NCBI GenBank assembly: GCA_019638675.1
Contig: JAHBTE010000001.1
Span: 528,605-592,604, forward strand
Length of the DNA: 64,000 nt
Origin: Fimbriimonadaceae bacterium
GTDB lineage: Bacteria; Armatimonadota; Fimbriimonadia; Fimbriimonadales; Fimbriimonadaceae
Reading direction: 5' to 3'
Both the position numbers and the translations under genes were made by a program. Positions 31,414 to 39,889 of the stretch are shown here, in pieces; position 1 is the first letter of the stretch, and the number at the start of each line of letters is the position of its first letter. The notes beneath the pieces are model-generated. The model saw nothing but the letters and a program-made list of their open reading frames with translations. It did no database searches and was not told the origin of the DNA.

Positions 31414-33474
31414 GTGAACCCCACACGTCACGAATTCCTTTTTATGGAGAGTCCGCTTCTTAAAGCGGCCTTTTACATTCTGACGTTTGGCAGTATTGCC
31501 ATCATGTTTTGGCAGTTCATCGGGCCAATGCGGTTCTGGATGAAGGGTCGCAAGCTCACATACCGACCAAACTACATTAAAGGAATTCTCACCTACGTCG
31601 TAGCTCAGCGAAAGGTGATGGGATCGCGACCCAAAGAAGGCGCACCCCTTCACCTGCTGATTTTTTACGGCTTTCTCGCTCTCTTGATTGCAACGACTCT
31701 GCTGGCGATGGCGACCTACGCACCACTGCTCGGAATCAAGAACTGGCATCAAGGCAACTACTATCTAGCGTACGAAGCGATTTTTGATGCCCTCGGGTTG
31801 CTTTTTGTTGCTGGCGTTCTTTGGGCGTTACAGAGACGCTACCGGCTGGCAAAAGAAACGATTCCTCCGATGCCTGATCCGGTTACAGGCAAGCTGAATC
31901 GCTCAAAGAATCCGATAACAACCGAGTGGAAAGACTACGCTGCTCTGTATCTTCTGCTGATTCTAGGAATCAGTGGCTACGTGCTGGAAGCCGCTCGGAT
32001 CTCTGCTGACCCTCAGCCGTGGGATCATTTCAGCTTCGTTGGATACGGCATTTCTAAACTTCTTCCCGCCTTGAGTCCTCAGGGCTATGTGTTGATCTGG
32101 TGGCAACACATGGTTTGGGTCTGGCTCTTTTTCGCGACTTTGCCTCAAATGCGACTCAAACATATTGTCGTCGCCACGCTCACTGCCGCTGGCACTCAAG
32201 AATCGCCGATGGGACAACTTCCGCCAGTTGCGGCCGCAGAAATTGAATCTGGTGAACCACTCGGAGCGGCGGTTGCCAGTGATTATTCCCGTTGGCACTT
32301 GATGTCGCTCGATGCCTGCATGTCGTGCGGCAGATGCACCGAAGTCTGCCCGGCTTACAATGTCGGCAAAATTCTTAACCCCAAGCAAGTGATTCAAGAC
32401 ACGCATCGCGCCTTGCGAACTGGGGAACCCGTCGCAGGCATTGTGAGTGAGGAAGCTCTTTGGGCTTGCACGACCTGCAACGCTTGTGTGGAAGCCTGCC
32501 CCGTGCTCATCCGCCATGTTGATGTGATTGTGGATGCTCGCCGGAACTTGGTCAGCGAAGGTGCGTTGACGGGAACAGCGACCGTTCCGCTCAAGCAGAT
32601 TGCAGGAACTGGTTCAGCATGGGGACAAGCAGTCAACGAGCGCGAAGAATGGATGAGCGGTCTCAACATTCAGCTAGCGCGTGAGAACTCAAAGTTCGAG
32701 TATCTATTCTGGGTGGGGTGTGCAGGAGCCACTGATCCGGCGGCAGTTCGTACAACAAAAGCGTTTGCAAAGCTACTCCAAAAAGGGGGAGTTTCGTTTG
32801 CCTGCTTGGGGGCCGAGGAATCTTGCACGGGTGACCCAGCGCGACGTATTGGCGACGAAGCGACCTTCCAAAACCAAGCTGGAATCAACGTTGAAGCTTT
32901 CAAAAAATATGGCGTACGCAAGGTCGTTACTGCTTGCCCGCACTGCCTTAACACTCTCAAAAGCGAATACAGCCAGCTCGGTTTACAGCTTGAAGTTGTT
33001 CACCATACTCAACTTCTTGCGGATCTCGTTGAGCAAGGAAAACTTAAATCCGCACTTCCGGCTAGAGGGAAGGTCACCTACCACGACCCTTGCTACCTCG
33101 CCCGAGTCAACAATATCTCGGATGCTCCGCGGGCTTTGGTCGGAGACAAAACCGATTTAGATTCTGGAACACCTTTATTCCTTCGTGAACTCACCACCGA
33201 GGCAAATCACGACCAAAACCTTGCGGAGCCAGTCAATAAAGGCAAAAAAACACTCTGTTGCGGTGCCGGAGGCGGGCGAATGTGGATGGAGGAAGAGCCA
33301 AATCAACGCCCCGGCAATCGCCGAGCCGAAGAACTTATCGCCACGGGAGCCGATACTGTTGCCGTCAGTTGCCCCTTCTGCCGCATCATGCTGGACGCCA
33401 GTCTCAAGCAAATCAGCGATAAAGAAATCAACCTTGTGGATATGGCAGAAATTCTTCAGGATGCGAATTCATGA
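31414..33474 (+). CDS. FadF-like EtfAB:quinone oxidoreductase (membrane iron-sulfur reductase)
   Basis: A 686-aa membrane protein in three parts: an N-terminal NarI-like transmembrane domain (about five helices, residues 10-260) for haem and quinone; two 4Fe-4S motifs (C-M-S-C-G-R-C-T-E-V-C-P and C-T-T-C-N-A-C-V-E-A-C-P); and two CCG domains of the HdrB/D type (T-A-C-P-H-C-L-N-T...C-C-G-A-G-G-G). This is the architecture of FadF/EMO, which passes electrons from electron-transfer flavoprotein to menaquinone during fatty-acid oxidation. No etfA/etfB are in the window. The start is GTG 31414 (CAAAAT 8 nt upstream), with ATG 31444 as an alternative. The stop overlaps the acpS start (ATGA). Confidence 0.82.
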   Translation: MNPTRHEFLFMESPLLKAAFYILTFGSIAIMFWQFIGPMRFWMKGRKLTYRPNYIKGILTYVVAQRKVMGSRPKEGAPLHLLIFYGFLALLIATTLLAMATYAPLLGIKNWHQGNYYLAYEAIFDALGLLFVAGVLWALQRRYRLAKETIPPMPDPVTGKLNRSKNPITTEWKDYAALYLLLILGISGYVLEAARISADPQPWDHFSFVGYGISKLLPALSPQGYVLIWWQHMVWVWLFFATLPQMRLKHIVVATLTAAGTQESPMGQLPPVAAAEIESGEPLGAAVASDYSRWHLMSLDACMSCGRCTEVCPAYNVGKILNPKQVIQDTHRALRTGEPVAGIVSEEALWACTTCNACVEACPVLIRHVDVIVDARRNLVSEGALTGTATVPLKQIAGTGSAWGQAVNEREEWMSGLNIQLARENSKFEYLFWVGCAGATDPAAVRTTKAFAKLLQKGGVSFACLGAEESCTGDPARRIGDEATFQNQAGINVEAFKKYGVRKVVTACPHCLNTLKSEYSQLGLQLEVVHHTQLLADLVEQGKLKSALPARGKVTYHDPCYLARVNNISDAPRALVGDKTDLDSGTPLFLRELTTEANHDQNLAEPVNKGKKTLCCGAGGGRMWMEEEPNQRPGNRRAEELIATGADTVAVSCPFCRIMLDASLKQISDKEINLVDMAEILQDANS

Positions 33475-33809
33475 TCGTCGCGATCGGTACAGATATTGTT
33501 CAAATAGAGCGAATCGAGTCGGCGATGAAAAATCCAGAATTCATAAATCGAATTCTCACGCCTGCCGAACAAGAACGGGAGGTAACTCCCCAATATGTCG
33601 CCGGGCGGTGGGCCGTTAAGGAAGCGATTAAGAAATGTTTACCAAATATTAACTCTTGGCACGATGCTCAGGTCATCAGCGAGCCGGGTTCTGCGCCTGT
33701 CGTGCATCTTGCTCCAGGTTTATTGCCCTCCCAGCACTCTATTCACGTCTCTATCAGTCACGAATCTCGGTACGCCACGGCGATTGCGATTCTAGAAGGC
33801 CCGGGATAG
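33471..33809 (+). CDS. acpS: Holo-[acyl-carrier-protein] synthase
   Basis: A 112-aa AcpS: I-G-T-D-I-V-Q-I-E-R-I with the Mg2+-binding Asp8, and the R-W-A-V-K-E-A-I-K-K motif with the conserved Glu and Lys. It transfers 4'-phosphopantetheine from CoA to acyl carrier protein. Its ATG overlaps the stop of the FadF-like gene, so translation is coupled; the functional link could be fatty-acid turnover. Slightly shorter than many AcpS proteins (about 120-126) but complete. Confidence 0.92.
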   Translation: MIVAIGTDIVQIERIESAMKNPEFINRILTPAEQEREVTPQYVAGRWAVKEAIKKCLPNINSWHDAQVISEPGSAPVVHLAPGLLPSQHSIHVSISHESRYATAIAILEGPG

Positions 33810-33819
33810 AGGTCCTTTG

Positions 33820-33869
33820 TTAAGACGCATTAATAATTCCTTAACAATTCACTTGTAACTTCGTTGACG
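33820..33869 (+). promoter_or_regulatory. Pho-box-like repeat array upstream of pstS
   Basis: Five TT(A/G)AnA-like hexamers are spaced about one helical turn apart: TTAAGA (33820), TTAATA (33830), TTAACA (33841), TTGTAA (33853), TTGACG (33864). PhoP/PhoB operators are direct repeats of TTAACA-like units at 11-bp spacing, and the array sits just before a phosphate-transport operon. Confidence 0.5.
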
Positions 33870-33880
33870 AAGAGGCACTT

Positions 33881-34927
33881 ATGAAACTGATTCAAATCGC
33901 GGCCATCGCTGGCCTAGCCGTTTTGTTCACCGGACTGGTTATTGGATGCAACCCACCTGCTGAGCCAACCACTGGGGAGACAGGATCACCAAGCACAACT
34001 GCTAAAGGTGGTTACGACGGACAGAAACTAGATATTGACGGCTCCGGAACGGTTTATCCAATCGGCGCAGCATTCACCGAGATGTTCCTTGGAGCAAATC
34101 CAGGGGTCGAAATCACTGTCGGTAAAGCCGGAACAGGCGCGGGATTCGAAAAGTTTGAAAAGGGCGAAACGATGATCTCCAACGCTTCGCGACCGATCAA
34201 AGACAGCGAAATGGAAAAACTCGCTGCCGCAGGAATCGAGTTCATTGAAGTACCAATCGCGTACGACGGAATCTGCATTGTCGTCAATCCAAAGAACACT
34301 TGGCTCAAGTCAATCACTATCGAGCAGCTTAATAAGATGTGGAACCAAGATTCCAAGGTCAAAATGTGGAGCGACGTTGACCCAAGCTGGCCAAAGGAAG
34401 AAATCAAGCTTTACGGGCCAACCGATGCTCACGGCACCTACGAATATTTTAACGAAGTTGTAAACGGAAAGAAAGACAACGTTCGATCCGATTACAGCCA
34501 ACAAGCCGAGTACGACACTCTGATCACTGGCGTCGCAAACGAACCAAATGCACTTGGTTACGTTGGTTACGCTTACGTGGAGCAAAACATGGATAAGCTC
34601 CGCATCATCCCAGTTGATGGTGGCAAGGGCCCAATCACTCCAAGCAAAGACACGATCATTGACGGCACCTACTCGCCATTCTCACGACCATTGTTCATGT
34701 ATGTGAGCAAAAAGGCAATGGACAGTAGCTCGCTCTGTAAAGACTTTGTGATGTACTGCCTTGGCGAAAACGCGGCGGCAGGAGTTGAAGCAGCTCAGTA
34801 CATTCCGTTCCCTGCTCAAACCTACGGCCTGATCAAAGCCCGTGTGGAAAAAGGAATGACCGGAAGCTTGTTTAGCAAGGCTGAACCAGGCAAAACTCTG
34901 GACGAAGTCCTCGCAGAAGCTCACTAA
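33881..34927 (+). CDS. pstS: Phosphate ABC transporter substrate-binding lipoprotein
   Basis: A 348-aa PstS. The signal ends in the lipobox L-V-I-G-C-N, so the protein is lipid-anchored. The phosphate-binding residues are recognisable in I-D-G-S-G-T-V-Y-P-I and in G-T-G-A-G-F-E-K-F, and N-A-S-R-P-I-K corresponds to the PstS S-R loop. It captures phosphate in the periplasm for PstC/PstA. GAAGAGG lies 6 nt upstream of the ATG. It is the first gene of pstSCA behind a Pho-box-like array. Confidence 0.95.
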   Translation: MKLIQIAAIAGLAVLFTGLVIGCNPPAEPTTGETGSPSTTAKGGYDGQKLDIDGSGTVYPIGAAFTEMFLGANPGVEITVGKAGTGAGFEKFEKGETMISNASRPIKDSEMEKLAAAGIEFIEVPIAYDGICIVVNPKNTWLKSITIEQLNKMWNQDSKVKMWSDVDPSWPKEEIKLYGPTDAHGTYEYFNEVVNGKKDNVRSDYSQQAEYDTLITGVANEPNALGYVGYAYVEQNMDKLRIIPVDGGKGPITPSKDTIIDGTYSPFSRPLFMYVSKKAMDSSSLCKDFVMYCLGENAAAGVEAAQYIPFPAQTYGLIKARVEKGMTGSLFSKAEPGKTLDEVLAEAH

Positions 34928-34942
34928 AGCTCAAAAAAGAAC

Positions 34943-35935
34943 ATGGCACTTGCTGATCTGAACCAAAGCCTCACTAAAAGAGCAGCTTTTACACAGGTCA
35001 ACAGTCAAAACCGAGCCCGGACAATTTCTCAAACAATTGTCCGGGCCATCTGTTTTTGCTGCGCGATGTTTTCCATCATCGCGACGGCAAGCATCTTTTT
35101 TATTCTGTTTTCCGAATCCCTCCCATTTTTCCAAAAAGTATCAGTAGTCGAGTTCTTCACTGGTCGCGAATGGACGATGATGGGGGCTCAGCAGAAATTC
35201 GGAGTTCTCCCGCTTTTAGTTGGAACACTGCTCATCACGATTGGTTCAGGGATAGTTTCGATTCCACTTGGTTTATTCGTTGGCATCTATCTCAGCGAAT
35301 ATGCGCCGAGCAAGGTACGTAAAGTTCTCAAACCAATTCTTGAACTCCTCGCTGGTGTTCCTTCAGTTGTTTTCGGTTATTTCGCACTTTCTCTGGTCAC
35401 TCCCGCCCTACGTGGAGGCACCAGTTGGATTGGTGAAATCTTGCCAACTCTCAACCCTCTGCTCCCAGAATTCCGCCCGGCGAACGCGGCGGCGGGTGCG
35501 ATTGTCGTTGGATTCATGACTCTGCCATTGGTCTGCAGTCTTTGCGAAGATGCTCTGACCGCCGTTCCGAAATCTCTGCGCGAAGCCGCTTACGGACTGG
35601 GATGCACTAAAGCTGAGGTCATCGCCAAGATCGTCATTCCGAGCGCACTTAGTGGAATCATCGCCAGTTTCATCCTCGCTCTTTCTCGCGCAGTCGGTGA
35701 AACCATGGCGGTTACGATTGCCGCTGGCGCGACCCCTCAACTGACGTTCAATCCCGGCAACGAGGTAATGACGATGACCGCACAGATTGTCAACGTCAGC
35801 AAGGGCGACGTTTCTCGCGGAGATATGCGCTACCAGAGCATCTTCGCGATTGGTTTAACCCTATTCCTGATCACCTTTGCGCTCAATATCCTCGCTCAGC
35901 GGTTTGTGAGAAAAATGGGGAGGACTGGTTCGTGA
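34943..35935 (+). CDS. pstC: Phosphate ABC transporter permease PstC
   Basis: A 330-aa inner-membrane permease with six TM helices (first at about 37-60). Typical PstC features: a hydrophilic N-terminal tail, F-F-T-G-R-E-W, P-L-G-L-F-V-G-I-Y-L-S-E-Y-A, and the EAA loop L-R-E-A-A-Y-G-L-G-C-T-K-A-E that docks the ATPase PstB. It begins 15 bp after pstS, and its stop overlaps the pstA GTG start. Confidence 0.93.
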   Translation: MALADLNQSLTKRAAFTQVNSQNRARTISQTIVRAICFCCAMFSIIATASIFFILFSESLPFFQKVSVVEFFTGREWTMMGAQQKFGVLPLLVGTLLITIGSGIVSIPLGLFVGIYLSEYAPSKVRKVLKPILELLAGVPSVVFGYFALSLVTPALRGGTSWIGEILPTLNPLLPEFRPANAAAGAIVVGFMTLPLVCSLCEDALTAVPKSLREAAYGLGCTKAEVIAKIVIPSALSGIIASFILALSRAVGETMAVTIAAGATPQLTFNPGNEVMTMTAQIVNVSKGDVSRGDMRYQSIFAIGLTLFLITFALNILAQRFVRKMGRTGS

Positions 35936-36816
35936 GTTCGCCTGCTTTTCTCTCTCCCAGTGCTTCGACCATCAAACGCCGTCGAAAGAATTTCATTTTC
36001 CAGTCTATCTGCACATTTGCGGCTTTACTGGCTGTTTCAATTTTGTTCATCCTCGTCGGGAAAGTAGTAATGGACGGTATGGGCCGGGTTAGCCCGAAAT
36101 TCATCACTTCCATGCCCTCGCAGATGTTTCCTGGCAAAGCAGGGATTCTTAGCCCGCTACTCGGAAGTATTTTTGTGATGCTCCTCACTGTTCTTTTTGT
36201 CGTCCCAGTTGGAGTCGCCGCCGCGATTTATTTGGAAGAGTTCACTGCGCAGAAAACACGCTTAGTCAGGTTTATTCAAGTCAACATTAGCAATCTTGCG
36301 GGTGTGCCATCTATCGTGTTTGGGATGCTTGGCCTCACCGTATTTGTTGTCATCATGGGGCTTGGCAAGAGCGTTCTTACCGGTGCGCTCACTATGAGCA
36401 TCTTAGTTTTGCCGATGGTTATCCTTGTCACCCAAGAAGCACTTAAAGCCGTTCCCAAACACTACCGAGAAGCTTCGCTCGCGCTTGGAACAACCCAGTG
36501 GCAAACCATCCGCCGAGCTGTGCTCCCCAGCGCATTGCCGGGAATCCTCACGGGAATCATTCTTGCCGCTAGCCGGGCGATAGGTGAAACCGCTCCGCTG
36601 ATCGTAGTTGGTGCGGTTGGATTGGTCACTTTTCTTCCCGATTCACTTGACGACCGGTACACCGTATTGCCACTGCAGATTCTCGACTGGATTGGTCAGC
36701 CCCGTGCTGAGTTCCGAACTGCCGCCGCCGCCGCGATTCTTGTGCTTATGGCGTTACTGATTATTCTCAACTCAGCGGCGATTATCATCCGGGCCCGCGC
36801 TCAGAAAAAGGTTTAA
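35932..36816 (+). CDS. pstA: Phosphate ABC transporter permease PstA
   Basis: A 294-aa permease partner of PstC: six TM helices, P-V-G-V-A-A-A-I-Y-L-E-E-F and the EAA loop Y-R-E-A-S-L-A-L-G-T-T-Q-W-Q. It starts with GTG overlapping the pstC stop (GTGA). The next gene is a methyltransferase; the ATPase gene pstB and the regulator phoU, which usually complete this operon, are not in the window. Confidence 0.93.
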   Translation: MSSPAFLSPSASTIKRRRKNFIFQSICTFAALLAVSILFILVGKVVMDGMGRVSPKFITSMPSQMFPGKAGILSPLLGSIFVMLLTVLFVVPVGVAAAIYLEEFTAQKTRLVRFIQVNISNLAGVPSIVFGMLGLTVFVVIMGLGKSVLTGALTMSILVLPMVILVTQEALKAVPKHYREASLALGTTQWQTIRRAVLPSALPGILTGIILAASRAIGETAPLIVVGAVGLVTFLPDSLDDRYTVLPLQILDWIGQPRAEFRTAAAAAILVLMALLIILNSAAIIIRARAQKKV

Positions 36817-36819
36817 TCT
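36814..36819 (+). promoter_or_regulatory. -10 element (TAATCT), leaderless start of the methyltransferase
   Basis: TAATCT ends 6 nt before the ATG at 36826 and contains the pstA stop codon (TAA). Confidence 0.45.
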
Positions 36820-36825
36820 TCGCCA

Positions 36826-37560
36826 ATGCCGAGCTTCGGCCCGATTGCCGCTCATTACGACTTATTGATGGCCAATGTCCCTTACGACATGTGGGCTGGT
36901 TATTATCGTCTTTTGCTCACCCAGCAAGGGCTTGATCCTGACACGTTGCTTGATGTTGCTTGCGGCACGGGAACAGTTGCGGAAATACTAACCGAGCAAG
37001 GCTATCAGGTGACCGGGTTCGATTTGAGCGAGGCAATGATCGCCGAAGCCAAAGCAAAAGCAGTGCGGCAAGAATTGCCTATCACCTATCATGTGGCTGA
37101 CGCCTGCACACTTGATCTCGGCGAAAAGTTTGAAGGCGCGTATTCGTTTTTCGATAGCCTCAACTACATTACAACCTTAGAGGGTTTGCAACAATCCATC
37201 GCTCGCGTCGCTCGTCACTTGGAGCCAGGGGGCAGTTTTATTTTTGACGTCAACACCGCCTATGCGTTTGAAGCGCAGATGTTCAACCAAGAAGATCAAC
37301 GAAAGCGCGCCCTTATCAAGTACGTCTGGACAGGCGAATACGACAAAGAAACCCGAATTATCAGGGTCGAGATGAACTTTGAACGTAATGGCGAAACATT
37401 TCAAGAAGTTCACGTTCAGCGGGCTCACAGCAATGAAGAAATTCGTGATGCATTGCGAATGGCGGGATTTGCCAGTTGCGTAGCTTACGATAGCTACACA
37501 CTCGACCGACCGCGTAAGCGCAGTGACCGAGTGCACTACGTTGCGCTAATGCCGGGATAA
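36826..37560 (+). CDS. Class I SAM-dependent methyltransferase
   Basis: A 244-aa Rossmann methyltransferase: motif I is L-D-V-A-C-G-T-G-T-V (about 43-52), motif II G-F-D-L-S-E-A-M, and F-D-S-L-N-Y-I follows motif IV. The N-terminal Y-D-L-L-M and the second half (V-W-T-G-E-Y-D-K-E-T-R) are typical of small-molecule methyltransferases of the Methyltransf_25/11 group. Substrate unknown. It has its own likely promoter despite lying 9 bp after pstA. Confidence 0.8.
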   Translation: MPSFGPIAAHYDLLMANVPYDMWAGYYRLLLTQQGLDPDTLLDVACGTGTVAEILTEQGYQVTGFDLSEAMIAEAKAKAVRQELPITYHVADACTLDLGEKFEGAYSFFDSLNYITTLEGLQQSIARVARHLEPGGSFIFDVNTAYAFEAQMFNQEDQRKRALIKYVWTGEYDKETRIIRVEMNFERNGETFQEVHVQRAHSNEEIRDALRMAGFASCVAYDSYTLDRPRKRSDRVHYVALMPG

Positions 37561-37585
37561 CTCATTAGCAACCTGAAACGTCGGA

Positions 37586-37591
37586 TAAAAT
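37586..37591 (+). promoter_or_regulatory. -10 element (TAAAAT) of the 763-aa surface protein gene
   Basis: TAAAAT ends 6 nt before the second of two adjacent ATG codons (37598) and 3 nt before the first (37595); the spacing seen elsewhere favours 37598 as the true start. Confidence 0.55.
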
Positions 37592-37594
37592 CAG

Positions 37595-39886
37595 ATGATG
37601 CTTCCCCTCGTGGTATTGCTGGGCGTGACCCAACCGAATTCTATGATAAATCTGCCGGAGCGGGCTTACCTGAACCCCGTTGCCGATACATTTATTGACC
37701 CGAGCGCACCGGATATGAACTTCGGGCGAGAACCAGCCTTGGTTCTAGGGAACCGCCGCGCTATCCTCATGGCGTTCCCCCAGCTATCGTGGGAAGGGTA
37801 TGCAGGAAAAAAAGTGAAATCCGCTCAGCTGGTGTTTGCCTTTTCTCGAGGTTCGGCAAATATGCCATTCACCATTTCGGAAATCCGAACGCCTTGGGGT
37901 GAAGGCGAGGGCAGAAGCCTGAGATTTGATAAACCTGATCCGAAAGTCGTTCCCTATGGTGGAGCCACATGGCGCAACTCACGGCAGGGTCGCGATGGCA
38001 CCAAGTGGCAGACCGAAGGTGCACTTGGAACAAGTGATATCGCTCCGATCTCAGGCGCCGACGTCATTTCAAGCTCAGAGAAGCTGACGCTCACTGGATT
38101 AGCGGGGGTCGTCCAGAACATGATCGACCGCCCGACAAGCTCTTTTGGGATTCGCATTGAATCCGCGGCAGATGTGGCGTTTTTTAGTGGCGAATACACC
38201 GAGCAACGCCCACGGTTAGAAATTGTTTGGGAAGATGCTCCTGCTACCGGGCCTGATTTGGCATTGATCACGCTGATGCCTCAGGTTGAAGCTGGCAAGT
38301 CCCCGCGCAATGGCGAACTGACCACTTACAACGCCATTGTCAAAAATGTTGGAAGTGCGGATGTTCCATCGGCTCGGCTTGAATGGACAGATGCCACTGG
38401 TTCACGTAACTCGGTTGATATTCCTGGCCCGATAGCCGCGAATTCAACGAAGGTTGTGAAGTTCCAAGCAAACTTCCGAGGCGAAGCCACCGACCCTAGA
38501 AAATTTTTCTTGCACGGACAGGTAGTTTGTGACACCGATGTGAATCAAGGCAATAACCACTTGAATCACTACTCGACAGGCTTGAACGTGGCTATTGAAG
38601 CCACTCCGGCTCAGTTAGAAGCTCTCCGTGCAATCAGCCCTTCCAAAGACGCGACTTTGCTCTATCAATGGGCGGCGGCAAGAATGAACAATTACATTCT
38701 TCCGTACAGTCGGTTCATCCGCAATCCGGAAGGCGTTTTCGAGCGCATCAACATTACTCTGAACCCTGCTGAAGCTGATATCCGAGTGGCATTGAGTGAC
38801 GATGACCTTACAGAAGATGGATTGCAGAGTGCCATTACCAAAGCACTCATTCCACTAAGTGAAGCGTACGTCGTCCCACCGGCTAATGCAACTGCGCCAT
38901 GGGACACCGCAACAACCAGCTATGGCTGGCTACCTGATACCCGCGATGACGGAATGCGCATTCCTGGGCTTGAACTGCCTTCCAACGGATTTGCCGTGGA
39001 TCCGCAGGGGCCTCCATTGTTTAGTAATGGACTGATCAGTCGTCAAGAAGCTTGGGCTTTGCAGAGTTTAGTCGGCAAGCGTGGCAAAGACCGAAAGTTC
39101 CCTTGGGTTCCTTTAGATCAAGGTCTTTTAATTCGCACAACTGGGCTAACTGGAGAACCGCTAACCGAAATGGTCATTGGGATTTTCAAACCAGGAGATA
39201 CGAAGCCTCTGGTGATCAGCAACTCTGGTCGAAGCGGATTTGTATATTTCTCTGCGAACCAGTTCAAAGATGGTCTGTTTAAAGATGTTGCTACTTCCCC
39301 CGAAAATGCTTGGTACCGAATTGAAGCGACGAACGGCTACGAATCAGCTTCGGCATGGTTGCCCGCGTGGCAAGTGCTGGATTGGTATTCACGAGGCAAT
39401 TCAAGCATTTCTAACTTTGAAATGCGGTTCCTGATGCCAAATAAGGCCATCGACAAAACTCAAGACTTGGCGGCAGGCAAGCTAGTCATTGATGAAGCGG
39501 ATCGTTTCCCGGCCCAACTCAATGCAGTTGTTGATGGAAACCCAGAGACTTCTGTAGACCTTTTTCCTGGACAGTGGATTGAAGTTGATATGGGTCGAGA
39601 CCGCACATTTGGCCAAGTCGAAATCGAACTCGCTTCGGGCGAACTCAATGCGTTCGACATTCTTGTTTACGGCACCTCACAAACGGCTTCTAGTGCGTTC
39701 CGCTGGGCCAGTATCAACGAAGGCAACTACATTGGCCGAGTTTGGGGCGGTGAAGTAAAAGCTGGAACCCGAATCCCCATCAGTGGACTAGCACGGCAAG
39801 GGCGTTACCTGCGATTAGTCAATAAAAGCCCAGAAAAAGTTGCTTTGAGTGGCTTAGTTATCCGCCCTGTAAGAGTCAACGAATAG
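37595..39886 (+). CDS. Large secreted surface protein (DNRLRE-like, CARDB-like, discoidin-like domains)
   Basis: A 763-aa protein with a short signal peptide. Residues about 25-210 (A-D-T-F-I-D-P-S-A-P-D-M-N-F-G then L-E-I-V-W-E) match the DNRLRE beta-sandwich. About 212-335 (L-I-T-L-M-P-Q-V-E-A-G-K...I-V-K-N-V-G-S-A-D-V-P) is a CARDB-type Ig fold. A long middle domain is unassigned; it holds W-D-T-A-T-T-S-Y-G-W-L-P-D. The C terminus (V-D-M-G-R-D-R-T-F-G-Q-V-E-I-E) resembles a coagulation factor 5/8 carbohydrate-binding fold. It is probably a surface or matrix protein. The second ATG (37598) is the likelier start. Convergent with polA, with 3 bp between stops. Confidence 0.65.
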   Translation: MMLPLVVLLGVTQPNSMINLPERAYLNPVADTFIDPSAPDMNFGREPALVLGNRRAILMAFPQLSWEGYAGKKVKSAQLVFAFSRGSANMPFTISEIRTPWGEGEGRSLRFDKPDPKVVPYGGATWRNSRQGRDGTKWQTEGALGTSDIAPISGADVISSSEKLTLTGLAGVVQNMIDRPTSSFGIRIESAADVAFFSGEYTEQRPRLEIVWEDAPATGPDLALITLMPQVEAGKSPRNGELTTYNAIVKNVGSADVPSARLEWTDATGSRNSVDIPGPIAANSTKVVKFQANFRGEATDPRKFFLHGQVVCDTDVNQGNNHLNHYSTGLNVAIEATPAQLEALRAISPSKDATLLYQWAAARMNNYILPYSRFIRNPEGVFERINITLNPAEADIRVALSDDDLTEDGLQSAITKALIPLSEAYVVPPANATAPWDTATTSYGWLPDTRDDGMRIPGLELPSNGFAVDPQGPPLFSNGLISRQEAWALQSLVGKRGKDRKFPWVPLDQGLLIRTTGLTGEPLTEMVIGIFKPGDTKPLVISNSGRSGFVYFSANQFKDGLFKDVATSPENAWYRIEATNGYESASAWLPAWQVLDWYSRGNSSISNFEMRFLMPNKAIDKTQDLAAGKLVIDEADRFPAQLNAVVDGNPETSVDLFPGQWIEVDMGRDRTFGQVEIELASGELNAFDILVYGTSQTASSAFRWASINEGNYIGRVWGGEVKAGTRIPISGLARQGRYLRLVNKSPEKVALSGLVIRPVRVNE

Positions 39887-39889
39887 CCA

